DNA of 64,000 nt from Thioalkalivibrio nitratireducens DSM 14787 (GTDB taxonomy: Bacteria; Pseudomonadota; Gammaproteobacteria; Ectothiorhodospirales; Ectothiorhodospiraceae): the NCBI RefSeq assembly GCF_000321415.2, contig NC_019902.2, positions 372,001 to 436,000 on the forward strand, written 5' to 3'. The notes beneath the pieces are model-generated. The model saw only the letters and a list, made by a program, of their open reading frames with translations, made no database searches and was not told where the DNA came from. The position numbers and the translations under genes were made by a program. Shown in pieces: positions 41,471 through 52,613 of the stretch. Position 1 is the first letter of the stretch, and each line of letters begins with the position of its first letter.

Positions 41471-42449
41471 GGATCCGCCGGACCCAGTCGTCGGTGAACT
41501 GTCCCAGGGCCTGGCCCGGGCGGCGCAGGTATTCTGCTGCGGCGGCCTCCAGGCGGTCGCGGTCGGCCGCCAGGTGTTCCACTTCGGCCCAGCCGTTGAA
41601 CGGACGGGCGAGGGTCCAGTTCGGGTCATCGATCTCGCAATTCGGGAGCCGATAGTGCAGCGCTGGACGCGGTTTCACCAGCGACCGTTCTACCGGCGCC
41701 GCCATCACCCGATCCCGGTCGATCTCCGCGAACAGCGGGAGCAGGTCCAGCGGCCGGTTGCGGGTGGGGTTGTGTTCCAGGTAGTCGTCGATCAGGCGGG
41801 TGATGTCGGGCGCGTACCCGGACTGCAGCACGTGGCGCACGTAGCCTCCGGGGAAGGGTCGGATGTAGGGCGACAGGCGGCGCGCGAGATCGATCTCCCC
41901 GACCTTCACCAGGGCCTCGTACAGCAGCACGAACGCCCGGACGATCGAGGTGATCCAGGCCGCATCGAGGCTGTGGACCTCGATGTTCAGCTGCAGGCCG
42001 AACGCGTACAGCAGCGCGGCCTGGGTTCCCTGCGCACCCTGCCGCTGCAGCGTGGCGCGCATCCGGTCGAGGCGCGGGAGGACACCGAGCGGTACCGGCG
42101 GTGCGACGATCTCGTGCGGCACGATGCGGCCGGCTGCGCCGGCGAGCCAGCGTTCGAGGGCCGCGCTGTCCTGGTCGTCGAGGTCTACCCCGAGCCGTTT
42201 CAGGTGCTCCCGATAGCGCCGGTCCTTCAGAACCAGGGCGTCCAGCTCGACCTCGAACGTGCCGAACTCGGTGTCGAGCACGCGCGTCAGGAAGGCACCG
42301 CCGGTCTCGATACGGCCGCCGAACTCGTTGCGGACCGTCTCGGCCATGGTTTCCAGCGGGATTCCCGCCATTTCGAGTTCGACGCCGATGCGCCGGGGAC
42401 GGCCGTCCGGAGCCTCGGGCCACGGCAGTTCACGGAATCGGGCGGTCAT
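41457..42449 (-). CDS. Putative amidoligase (glutamine-synthetase-like fold)
   Basis: 330 residues from the ATG at 42449 (MTARFRELPW); a start six codons earlier is possible, and further upstream the frame is compositionally different. The N-terminus IGVELEMAGIP is the metal-binding strand of the amidoligase_2 family, followed by GTFEVELD and, in the middle, YAFGLQLNIEV with an acidic pattern and the arginine-rich RRLSPYIRPFPGGYVRH. Amidoligases of this fold use ATP to join carboxyl and amino groups on small molecules or peptides. It forms an operon with the C26 amidotransferase. The substrate is unknown. Confidence 0.82.
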   Translation of the reverse strand: MTARFRELPWPEAPDGRPRRIGVELEMAGIPLETMAETVRNEFGGRIETGGAFLTRVLDTEFGTFEVELDALVLKDRRYREHLKRLGVDLDDQDSAALERWLAGAAGRIVPHEIVAPPVPLGVLPRLDRMRATLQRQGAQGTQAALLYAFGLQLNIEVHSLDAAWITSIVRAFVLLYEALVKVGEIDLARRLSPYIRPFPGGYVRHVLQSGYAPDITRLIDDYLEHNPTRNRPLDLLPLFAEIDRDRVMAAPVERSLVKPRPALHYRLPNCEIDDPNWTLARPFNGWAEVEHLAADRDRLEAAAAEYLRRPGQALGQFTDDWVRRIRDWF

Positions 42450-42764
42450 CACTGCATTCGCTCCCATGTCGGTGCCCAGGCGTCCCGGCCCCCGGGAAAG
42501 CCCCGTTGGACCGGACCGGAATCCGTCGGTTCGCCGCTGCCCGCATGGCACGCGGGCCAACCCCGAGCGGTTTCCGGTACGGGCCGAACCGGCATCGGGG
42601 TTGCCCCGACCCGGCTGCGCCCGGATCATAGCGCACCGGTCTGCCGCCGTCCCCGCGATGGGGAGGCGGTCGGGACCGGGACCGCCGGGGTCGAACGCAG
42701 TCTGCCCAGGTATGTCTGCGCATTACCGCATCTTTCACAGGCGAGGCCGGGAGGACGAGCCGCG

Positions 42765-43118
42765 ATGGACCATATCTATCTCCGTGACCTAGAGGTCGAG
42801 GCCGTGATCGGCGTCTACCCCTGGGAGCAGCGGGTGCGGCGGCGGCTCCGCTTCGACATCGAACTGGGAGCCGACACCCGCGTGGCTGCACGCTCCGGCG
42901 ATATCGCCGATACCGTCGACTACGAGGCCGTAGCCAATTGCATTCGCGCGATCGCCAGCCGCGAGCCCCATGTACTGCTCGAATGCCTCGCCGAAGAGAT
43001 CGCCGAGACGCTGCTGCGTCGTTTCGGGGGGCACTCGGTGCGCCTGACCGTGGGCAAGCCGGGGGCGGTGGCGGGCGCCCGCGAGGTCGGCATCGTGATC
43101 GAGCGCGGGCATCCCTGA
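42765..43118 (+). CDS. folB: Dihydroneopterin aldolase
   Basis: 117 residues from ATG 42765, the normal size. It converts 7,8-dihydroneopterin to 6-hydroxymethyl-dihydropterin in folate synthesis. Motifs: DHIYLRDLEVEAVIGVYPWE at the N-terminus, DTVDYEAVA, LECLAEEIAE and the C-terminal VRLTVGKPGAV with the catalytic lysine. It is followed three bases later by folK, giving two consecutive steps of the pathway. Confidence 0.95.
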   Translation: MDHIYLRDLEVEAVIGVYPWEQRVRRRLRFDIELGADTRVAARSGDIADTVDYEAVANCIRAIASREPHVLLECLAEEIAETLLRRFGGHSVRLTVGKPGAVAGAREVGIVIERGHP

Positions 43119-43120
43119 CA

Positions 43121-43618
43121 GTGTCCAGCCCGCCTTCCCGCCGCGCGTTCGTCGGGCTCGGCAGTAATGTCGCGCCGGCCGCAAATCTGCGGCGCGCGCT
43201 GGACGAACTGAGCGGGCAATTCGGGGCAGTCGCACGTTCGCCCGTCTGTGTCAGTGGCGCGGCGGGATACGACGGGCCGGATTACTGGAATCTGTGCGTC
43301 GGGTTCGACACCTCCCTTTCCGCTGCCGCGCTGGTCGCCTGGCTGAAGGGGATGGAGCGACGACTGGGACGTGCTGCTGGAGAACCCCGGCTCGCGCCGA
43401 AGACGATCGACGCCGATCTGCTGCTGCTCGGAGACACGCAATCGGCGAGTCCGCCGTTGCCGCACCCCGAGGTCTTCACCCGCGCCTACGTGCTGGGGCC
43501 GCTGGCGATGCTGGCCCCGGAACGGATTCTCCCCGGGCACGACACGACCGTCGGCGAACTCTGGAAGGACTTTCCCGGCGCGGATGCTCTGACGGTGCTT
43601 CCGCCCGACCCCCTCTGA
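43121..43618 (+). CDS. folK: 2-amino-4-hydroxy-6-hydroxymethyldihydropteridine diphosphokinase
   Basis: 165 residues from GTG 43121, two bases after folB. It transfers pyrophosphate from ATP to the hydroxymethylpterin made by FolB. Signatures: AFVGLGSNVAPAANLRRAL, the pterin-binding DYWNLCVGFDT and the ATP/Mg motif RLAPKTIDADLLLLGD. PLPHPEVFTRAYVLGPL is the usual C-terminal motif. It converges on the CBS-domain gene with a gap of 34 bases. Confidence 0.94.
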   Translation: MSSPPSRRAFVGLGSNVAPAANLRRALDELSGQFGAVARSPVCVSGAAGYDGPDYWNLCVGFDTSLSAAALVAWLKGMERRLGRAAGEPRLAPKTIDADLLLLGDTQSASPPLPHPEVFTRAYVLGPLAMLAPERILPGHDTTVGELWKDFPGADALTVLPPDPL

Positions 43619-43652
43619 GCCGCCTGCGGGCGCCATGCGCGGGCCGCGGTGT

Positions 43653-44102
43653 TCAGGGTCTTCGGCGCTGCTCGTGCTCGCGCTGCCGTTCGACCACGGC
43701 CCAGAGGCGGCCCTGCAACTCGGTGAACAGGCCGATGACATCATCCATCGTCAGGATTCCGGCCAGCGCACCGTCGGCGTCCACCACCGGCAATCGGCGG
43801 ATCGCCTTGGCCCGCATCCGTTCCAGGGCATCGAACAGGCTGTCGTCGGTGCGTGCGACCGACAGTGGCGAGGTTACGATATCGCGTACCGCCAGCGTCG
43901 TTGGGTCGAGTCCCGGCACCAGAACCTCCACGACCAGGTCGCGGTCGGTGATGATGCCGGTCGGGATGCGGCGACCGCCTTCCTCCCGGTACAGCACCAC
44001 GTCGCCGACGTGGTGCCGCCGCATCAGTTCCGCGGCCACCTGAACGGATTCGTCGTCCTGGATCACGATAACTTCCCGTTTGCAGACATCTCCCGCTTGC
44101 AT
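43653..44102 (-). CDS. CBS domain pair protein
   Basis: 149 residues consisting of two CBS motifs (about 7-65 and 75-130) and a short charged helix at the end. ITDRDLVVEVL and ILTMDDVIGLF are the typical CBS strand-helix segments. CBS pairs sense adenine nucleotides or similar ligands; as a stand-alone protein its target is unknown. It lies 44 bases after the HPF-like gene on the same strand. Confidence 0.9.
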   Translation of the reverse strand: MQAGDVCKREVIVIQDDESVQVAAELMRRHHVGDVVLYREEGGRRIPTGIITDRDLVVEVLVPGLDPTTLAVRDIVTSPLSVARTDDSLFDALERMRAKAIRRLPVVDADGALAGILTMDDVIGLFTELQGRLWAVVERQREHEQRRRP

Positions 44103-44146
44103 GGTCCGAAGCTCCGTGGTGATGGGTGTGATCGCAAGGACCGGCC

Positions 44147-44725
44147 TCAGCCGACGACGTGGTGTTTGCCCTCCACGTGCACCGTGCTGGCTGCCGGCCC
44201 ATCGTCGCTGGTGACCTCGGTGAACCAGACCCGGTCACCGACCTCCAGCTTGGCGAAATCCGCATCGACCACGCTTGCGGAACTGAAGCGGATCTCGCGC
44301 CCGTCGGAGGTCTCGATCATGCCGTAATCCGCGGCCGGGGCGATTTCCCGGATATGCCCGTGCGGTGGGGGCTCGTGGAGCTTCACGTTGCCGCGCTGCT
44401 TGCGCGCGAAATCCTGGAGTTGCCGCCGCATCGCTGCGAACGCATCGCGCACGGCCACGTAGACGTCCTGGTGGGCCTGGTGCGCGTCGGGTTCCCGGCT
44501 CGCGACCAGTTCGGCGTTCGGCACGGTGAGATCGATGCGCACGTGGTAGAGATGTCCCTTGTGCTGATGGCGGTGGCGTGCTTCGACCGCCACCCGGCAG
44601 GCGATGATCTGATCGTGAAACTGGCCCAGTTTTGCGATTTGTGCCCGAACCCTGTCCTCCACCGCCGGGGAGTGATCCATGTTGCGAAAGGCGATCTCGA
44701 CCAGGGGTGTTCCAGGGTTGCTCAT
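44147..44725 (-). CDS. HPF/RaiA-type ribosome-associated protein with C-terminal cold-shock-like domain
   Basis: 192 residues. Residues about 1-115 resemble the ribosome hibernation factor HPF/RaiA domain (PLVEIAFRNMDHSPAVEDRV, then HLYHVRIDLTVPNAELVASRE). Residues about 125-190 are a small beta-barrel of cold-shock type (YGMIETSDGREIRFSSASVVD and LEVGDRVWFTEV). This domain pairing is distinct from the long HPF proteins with an HPF C-terminal domain. A role in ribosome protection under stress is likely by family but untested. Its promoter region adjoins that of glnK. Confidence 0.85.
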   Translation of the reverse strand: MSNPGTPLVEIAFRNMDHSPAVEDRVRAQIAKLGQFHDQIIACRVAVEARHRHQHKGHLYHVRIDLTVPNAELVASREPDAHQAHQDVYVAVRDAFAAMRRQLQDFARKQRGNVKLHEPPPHGHIREIAPAADYGMIETSDGREIRFSSASVVDADFAKLEVGDRVWFTEVTSDDGPAASTVHVEGKHHVVG

Positions 44726-44859
44726 TGCATCGCTCCTGCACTCCGCGCGGGAGTGGCACGTTGAAACAAGCCATCTACGGCCCTTTCAGGCCCTGCTACC
44801 CCGAGTATAGACACGCCGTGGCTACCCTCCGTCGCGGCGCGTGAGCTCGCCGGAGGAGG

Positions 44860-44876
44860 TGCACCGAATCGGTGCG
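44860..44876. promoter_or_regulatory. NtrC-type binding site upstream of glnK
   Basis: TGCACCGAATCGGTGCG matches the NtrC consensus TGCACC-N5-GGTGCA at all but the last base and is a near-perfect inverted repeat. Its centre lies about 128 bases upstream of the expected start of a sigma54 transcript from 44969-44984, a normal enhancer distance. A further half site GGTGCA is at 44903-44908. Confidence 0.75.
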
Positions 44877-44968
44877 GCGGGCTCCGCCTCCGGTGCGGTT
44901 GTGGTGCAAGTGCCGCGGCCGGTGCGTTTGAGGGCCAAGAAAAGGCCGTGCATCGTCGGCCCCCTTGT

Positions 44969-44984
44969 TGGCACGCCCCGTGCA
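44969..44984 (+). promoter_or_regulatory. Sigma54 (RpoN) promoter of glnK-amtB
   Basis: TGGCACGCCCCGTGCA matches the -24/-12 consensus TGGCACG-N4-TTGCA with one mismatch; the invariant GG (44970-44971) and GC (44982-44983) have the required ten-base spacing. With the upstream NtrC-type site it predicts induction of glnK-amtB under nitrogen limitation. The remaining leader to the glnK start codon is about 60 bases. Confidence 0.8.
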
Positions 44985-45051
44985 GGAGCCCCGTCGTCTG
45001 CATGACGACACCTTCCCTCGAGGACTTACAGGCACTGGCAACAAGGAGTGA

Positions 45052-45393
<342 letters not shown>

Positions 45394-45434
45394 CGCGCCG
45401 GCGCTGAACTCACTTTCACTGGAGAAATCCGACT

Positions 45435-46712
<1,278 letters not shown>

Positions 46713-46727
46713 GACCCATAAACCAGC

Positions 46728-46750
46728 AACCCCGGGGCGAACCCGGGGTT
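46728..46750 (+). terminator. Stem-loop directly after amtB
   Basis: AACCCCGGG (46728-46736) pairs perfectly with CCCGGGGTT (46742-46750) across a five-base loop. There is no T run after it, so it may stabilise the 3' end or attenuate rather than terminate fully. Confidence 0.55.
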
Positions 46751-46812
46751 CCCACGAAGGAGTCTCCTCCGACACCGACCGCACCGTCTCCCAGGACGTG
46801 ACATCGGTGATT

Positions 46813-46839
46813 GCGGGCGCCCAGGCGCCCGCTTTTTTT
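46813..46839 (+). terminator. Intrinsic terminator of the glnK-amtB operon
   Basis: GCGGGCGC (46813-46820) pairs with GCGCCCGC (46825-46832) around a four-base loop and is followed by seven T residues (46833-46839), a textbook rho-independent terminator. The following 269 bases before fetA hold GC-rich sequence and a TAGAAT box at about 47058 but no gene. Confidence 0.85.
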
Positions 46840-47108
46840 GGGCGGGGGACACCAACCCGCGGTGCCCCCCGCGCCGAAAGATCCCCAGCCGGAACGAGAC
46901 CAAATCCGCAACCCCTCCGCGCGGGGGGCTGGGGAGGGGCAGTGCACGACCTTGCCGCGGTGCGCTCGGCCCTCTCACCCTGGTCGCTGCCCGTCGGCCA
47001 TCCCGGGCAGCCGCGGGCTCGACGAATCCCAGCCTCATGTGCCCCCGGCGCGTCGGGTAGAATGCGCGCTTCGGAAACCGCGGATCTGCCTTTGGGACAA
47101 GGATCGGG

Positions 47109-47717
47109 ATGGATTGCCTGCTGGACATGACAGACCTTCGGACCGCCCAGTTGGGGCCGCTGGACCTGCGCCTGCAGGCCGGGGAGCTCGTGCAGATCAC
47201 CGGTGCCTCCGGTTCCGGCAAGTCGCTGTTGCTGCGCGCGCTGGCGGATCTCGACCCGAACCAGGGGCAGGTGCGCCTCCAGGGGCAGGACCGCAACGGC
47301 ATCGCACCGACCGACTGGCGCCGGCAGGTGGCCTATGTCCCGGCCGAAACCGCCTGGTGGGCCGAACGCGTGCAGGAACATTTCCCCTCGAACTGGGACC
47401 GGCAGCAGGCGCTGGACTGGCTGCAGCGTTTTTCGCTGCCTGAAGAGGCGCTCGACTGGGAGGTCGAGCGCCTGTCCAGCGGCGAACGCCAGCGGCTGGG
47501 CCTGCTCCGCGCATTCCTGAACCATCCCCGGGTGCTGCTGCTCGATGAACCCACCGCGAATCTCGACCTCGAGAATACCCGGCGCATCGAGCGCGCGGTG
47601 CGCGGCTACTTGGCCGAGGAGGACGCCGGTGCGCTGTGGGTCAGCCACGATACGCTGCAGCGTAACCGCCTCGGCGGGCGCATCCTCGAAATCCGCTCCG
47701 GGAGGCTCGTGCCATGA
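47109..47717 (+). CDS. fetA: ABC transporter ATP-binding protein, FetA/YbbL type
   Basis: 202 residues. Walker A is ITGASGSGKSLLLRAL, the signature is VERLSSGERQRLGLLRAF, Walker B is VLLLDEPTANLD and the switch histidine is in WVSHDTLQ. The short length and the UPF0014 permease immediately downstream (four-base overlap) identify the FetAB pair, which in E. coli exports iron and protects from peroxide stress. An alternative start is six codons further in. Iron export is inferred from the family. Confidence 0.88.
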   Translation: MDCLLDMTDLRTAQLGPLDLRLQAGELVQITGASGSGKSLLLRALADLDPNQGQVRLQGQDRNGIAPTDWRRQVAYVPAETAWWAERVQEHFPSNWDRQQALDWLQRFSLPEEALDWEVERLSSGERQRLGLLRAFLNHPRVLLLDEPTANLDLENTRRIERAVRGYLAEEDAGALWVSHDTLQRNRLGGRILEIRSGRLVP

Positions 47718-48505
47718 CCGTGATCAGCCTCAGCGCGCTGGACCTTTCGCTCGCAGCGCTGCTGGTGCTGGCGCTGGCCGGGTTGACGCTCTGGGCCCGG
47801 CTCGGCGTTGGACGCAGCCTGCTGATCGCCGGGGTGCGCACTGTGCTGCAGCTGCTGCTGGTCGGGTTGATCCTGCAGACGCTGTTCGATCACGCCCGGC
47901 TCGGCTGGGTCGTACTGATGGCGATGGCCATGCTGCTGATCGCCGGCTACGAGGTGATGGCCCGGCAGGAACGGCGCTTCGCCGGTTTCTGGGGCTACGG
48001 GATTGGCACCGCGACGATGTTTGTGTCCGCGTTCGCGGTCACCGTGCTGGCGCTGACCACGATGGTCGGCCCGACTCCGTGGTGGGAGCCGCAGTATGCG
48101 ATCCCGCTGCTTGGCATGCTGCTTGGCAATACGATGACCGGCATCGCGCTGGGGCTGGACCGGCTCACGCAGACCGTCTGGCGCGAGCGGCGGGTGATCG
48201 AGGGCCGGCTCGCGCTGGGCGACTCCTGGGTCTGCGCGACCGCGACGATGCGTCGCGAGGCCGCGCGCAGCGGTCTGATGCCGACGATCAACGCGATGGC
48301 CGCGGCCGGCGTGGTCAGCCTGCCGGGAATGATGACCGGGCAGATCCTCGCCGGTGTGCCGCCGGTCGAGGCGGTCAAGTACCAGATCCTGATCATGTTC
48401 CTGATCTCGGCCGGCACCGGATTCGGCGCGCTGGGCGCAGTCTGGTTCGCATCCCAGCGCCTGTTCGACCACCGCGCCCGTCTGCGCCTCGACCGCCTGC
48501 GCTGA
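47714..48505 (+). CDS. fetB: ABC transporter permease, FetB/YbbM (UPF0014) type
   Basis: 263 residues with about seven membrane helices (LSLAALLVLALAGLTLWARL at the N-terminus). The cytoplasmic loop contains the family motifs IALGLDRL and ALGDSWVCATATMRREAARSGLMPTINAM, followed by the glycine-rich VSLPGMMTGQILAGVPPVEAV. It overlaps fetA by four bases. The second mosaic repeat region starts shortly after its stop codon. Confidence 0.9.
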   Translation: MTVISLSALDLSLAALLVLALAGLTLWARLGVGRSLLIAGVRTVLQLLLVGLILQTLFDHARLGWVVLMAMAMLLIAGYEVMARQERRFAGFWGYGIGTATMFVSAFAVTVLALTTMVGPTPWWEPQYAIPLLGMLLGNTMTGIALGLDRLTQTVWRERRVIEGRLALGDSWVCATATMRREAARSGLMPTINAMAAAGVVSLPGMMTGQILAGVPPVEAVKYQILIMFLISAGTGFGALGAVWFASQRLFDHRARLRLDRLR

Positions 48506-48840
48506 CCGGAACGCAATAGGATCCGTTTCGGCTGGCCCGGTCATCCAACGGCGGCGGCGTGGTCTGACCACAGTAACCAGTGGTTTCAATTGATGATCAT
48601 GCCCAGAAACCGCTTGATTAGCACTTTGGGGCATCCATTCCTGGCCTAACTCCCATGCCCTTGAGCTTGAGGCCCCGAAGGATGAAAACCGGCCGCGGAA
48701 GCCCACGGAAATAGTGCAAGACATGGGATGCCCGTAATTTTCCGTGTTGTCCGTGTTCTTCCGTGGCTGGATTTTCACGTCAAAATGTCATTAATAATCA
48801 TAGGTATGTGATTCCAGATCGGTGTATTTTTGCCGCTAAC
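48506..48840. repeat. Mosaic repeat block 3 (order D-A'-C-B'), no gene
   Basis: Unit D at about 48548-48650 (contains CCACAGTAACC, TGGTTTCAATTGA and ATTCCTGGCCTAAC) has a diverged partner at about 52614-52718. A worn unit A (48641-48687, ending CCCCGAAGGATGAAA), unit C (48691-48768) and a diverged unit B (about 48784-48826) follow. The block ends with GCCGCTAAC at 48832-48840, a variant of CACGCTAAC, where IS110 copy 4 begins. Confidence 0.8.
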
Positions 48841-50426
<1,586 letters not shown>

Positions 50427-50440
<14 letters not shown>

Positions 50441-50538
50441 TGTCATGCCCTCGGCCGCGAGGCACCCCGAAGGATGAAAATACGATTATGAATCAGAGAG
50501 ATACGATTCCCGGGCAGCGTATTTTCACGCTAACTGCG
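50427..50538. repeat. Mosaic repeats A-B after IS110 copy 4
   Basis: Unit A at 50427-50479 (hairpin CCTCG/CGAGG, shared junction with the element end) is followed by unit B at 50480-50520 and a terminal ATTTTCACGCTAAC at 50521-50534. Unique sequence leading to the sulfite dehydrogenase gene starts immediately after. Confidence 0.8.
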
Positions 50539-50567
50539 TTGACAAACACCAGCGCGGCGACTAATGA
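50539..50567 (+). promoter_or_regulatory. Possible sigma70 promoter upstream of the sulfite dehydrogenase genes
   Basis: A perfect -35 box TTGACA (50539-50544) with a 17-base spacer to TAATGA (50562-50567), a poor -10. It begins right after the CACGCTAAC end of a unit A/B repeat. The 250 bases between it and the gene start contain no credible gene. Confidence 0.3.
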
Positions 50568-50817
50568 AGGTGATTGGATGTCCCCGGGGAGAACGCTGAC
50601 CCATCGCCATGTCTCGGGGGCACTCCGGATGCGCCGCCAGGTTTGCCCACCGCCGGTGGTTGTCCGTGATTCGGGCCCGCGAGCCGCGGTTGCGCGGAAG
50701 TCGGCAGGGAAACTGCCCTGGCGCCGCCGGGGCCGGGAAAGCCGGAATGGCGTTCCAATGCTTCCACGAAGGGGGCATCACCTCGCATACGTTCCACAAT
50801 GAAACCGGAGGGTGGCA

Positions 50818-52149
50818 ATGATGGACCGCAAGAAACACCGGTCGCTGATAGAGCGCACGGAGCAAAAGGGAACGGTAGGTTGGGATACGCTCGACGCGGC
50901 CGGGGTGTCGCGGCGGAGTTTCCTCGGCCGAGTAGGCAAGGGCAGCGCGGCCTTGGCCGTGTTCGGCCTCGGGTCGGAGGCGGCGATCCAGGGCCTGTTT
51001 GGGCGCAGCACGCTGTCGAGCGCGGTCGCAGCCGCCCTCGAGGAATTCCGGGTGGAAGGCAAGGTGGACGGTTTCATCTACCTAAATGACCGCCCGATCA
51101 ACGGCGAGCTGCCGCCACACCTGTTGCACGACGAGGTGACTCCGTTCCCGAATATGTTCATCCGCAACAACGGCGTCCCGCCGGCAAAGGACAGCATCGA
51201 TCCCTCGCGGTGGACGCTGACCGTGAGTGGCGAGGCGGCCGACCGCGAGGTGACCTACTCGATCGCTGATCTGAAGAGCAAATTCGAGAACGTGACCCTG
51301 CAGATCTGGATCGAGTGCGGCGGCAATGGCCGCGCCGCGTTCGAGCCGTCGCCGCGTGGCAACCAGTGGGACCTGGGTGCGATCGGCTGCCCGGAATGGA
51401 CCGGCGTGCGCCTGCGTGACGTGCTGGAGGATGCCGGCTATGACAGGGATAAAGCCGTTTACATCGGCTACGAGGCCGGTGATGCTCATCTCAGTGGTCG
51501 GCCCGATCTGGACGCGATTTCCCGTGGTTGCCCGATGCGCAAGGCGCTGGAGGACGAAACCATCATCGCGTTTGCGATGAACGGCGAGGACATCCCCGAG
51601 CAGCACGGCTATCCGCTGCGCCTGATTGTCCCGGGCTTCCCGGGTTCCGCCAGTGGCAAGTGGCTGCAGGGCATCCTGATCCGGGACCGCGAGCACGACG
51701 GCGAGAAGATGACCGGCTACAGCTACCGCGTGCCGGCCTATCCGGTCGAGCCGGGTGCCGATGTACCGGAGGAGGATATGGTAATCCTCGAGGAAATGCC
51801 GGTGAAATCCCTGATCACCTTCCCCGAAACCGGGGTGCGTACCACCGTGGGTGCCGGCCTGAAGGTGGAGGGCAAGGCGTGGGACGGTTACGGCGATGTC
51901 GAGGAACTGCACGTCTCCATCGATCATGGCGCCACCTGGCAGAAGGCGAAGCTTAACCGGCCGCGCAACAGGTTTGCCTGGCAGACCTGGGAGGCGGACA
52001 TCGAGTTTCCGACCCCGGGCTACTATCAGGTCTGGGCGAAGGCGACCAACCGTCGCGGCGAAAGCCAGCCGATGCGGGTGCCGGGCTGGAACCCCCGTGG
52101 TTACGGCAACAACCGTGCCCACCACATCGACGTGTATGTCGAAGCCTGA
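50818..52149 (+). CDS. Molybdenum-dependent sulfite dehydrogenase catalytic subunit (SorA/SoxC type)
   Basis: 443 residues from ATG 50818 (GGAGGG at 50807-50812). A twin-arginine export signal is centred on SRRSFLGRV (31-39). The sulfite oxidase molybdopterin domain has the Mo-ligand cysteine Cys168 in WIECGGNGR and SGRPDLDAISRGCPMRKAL. The C-terminal dimerisation domain (VEGKAWDGYGDVEELHVSID) is followed by GYYQVWAKATNRRGESQP. It would oxidise sulfite to sulfate in the periplasm and pass electrons to the cytochrome encoded next. Sor versus Sox type is not certain; the adjacent monoheme cytochrome favours a SorAB-like enzyme. The gene pair is bracketed by IS110 copies 4 and 5. Confidence 0.9.
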   Translation: MMDRKKHRSLIERTEQKGTVGWDTLDAAGVSRRSFLGRVGKGSAALAVFGLGSEAAIQGLFGRSTLSSAVAAALEEFRVEGKVDGFIYLNDRPINGELPPHLLHDEVTPFPNMFIRNNGVPPAKDSIDPSRWTLTVSGEAADREVTYSIADLKSKFENVTLQIWIECGGNGRAAFEPSPRGNQWDLGAIGCPEWTGVRLRDVLEDAGYDRDKAVYIGYEAGDAHLSGRPDLDAISRGCPMRKALEDETIIAFAMNGEDIPEQHGYPLRLIVPGFPGSASGKWLQGILIRDREHDGEKMTGYSYRVPAYPVEPGADVPEEDMVILEEMPVKSLITFPETGVRTTVGAGLKVEGKAWDGYGDVEELHVSIDHGATWQKAKLNRPRNRFAWQTWEADIEFPTPGYYQVWAKATNRRGESQPMRVPGWNPRGYGNNRAHHIDVYVEA

Positions 52150-52152
52150 GGC

Positions 52153-52500
52153 ATGCGGATGAAGTGGCAAGCCTGTCTGTTCCTGCCCGCCGTGTTGTGG
52201 CTGCTGTCGATGCCGCTCGTGCTGGCGGACGAGCCGACCGCCGATGGCGACGGGGTTGCGGCCGGTGAACCGGAGATCGACCCGGAAACCGGTATGATCC
52301 GGGCGCGCGGTTTCGAGACGGTGAAGAACAACTGCACCGTTTGCCATTCGTCCCGCACGTTCATCAACCGCGGCTACACACGAAAGGTGTGGCTGGAACA
52401 GATCCGCTGGATGCAGGACAGCCAGGGCCTGTGGGAATTCGACCCGGAAACCGAGGAACTCATCTTGGATTACCTGGAAACCAACTATCCGCCGCGCTGA
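52153..52500 (+). CDS. Monoheme cytochrome c, SorB-like
   Basis: 115 residues with an N-terminal export signal (ACLFLPAVLWLLSMPLVLA, cleaved after LADE or thereabouts) and one heme-binding motif CTVCH (Cys61, Cys64, His65). A methionine ligand may be Met88 in IRWMQDSQ. It starts four bases after the sulfite dehydrogenase stop and is almost certainly its electron acceptor subunit. A terminator follows. Confidence 0.85.
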   Translation: MRMKWQACLFLPAVLWLLSMPLVLADEPTADGDGVAAGEPEIDPETGMIRARGFETVKNNCTVCHSSRTFINRGYTRKVWLEQIRWMQDSQGLWEFDPETEELILDYLETNYPPR

Positions 52501-52541
52501 CGCTGACGGTTGAGCGTTGCACCGTACGCGGTGCCTGACCG

Positions 52542-52568
52542 ACGCCCCGGCTTTGTCCGGGGCGTTTT
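52542..52568 (+). terminator. Intrinsic terminator after the sulfite dehydrogenase pair
   Basis: ACGCCCCGG (52542-52550) pairs perfectly with CCGGGGCGT (52557-52565) around a six-base loop, followed by four T residues (52565-52568). Confidence 0.8.
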
Positions 52569-52613
52569 CCTGGGAAGCACTCGACGAATCCGTCCCGGCT
52601 TTTGCAGCGCGCG

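Noticed and set aside
50488-50802. A 104-codon plus-strand frame upstream of the sulfite dehydrogenase gene
   Set aside because: It begins inside repeat unit B, has no ribosome binding site and its translation is low-complexity Arg/Pro-rich sequence.
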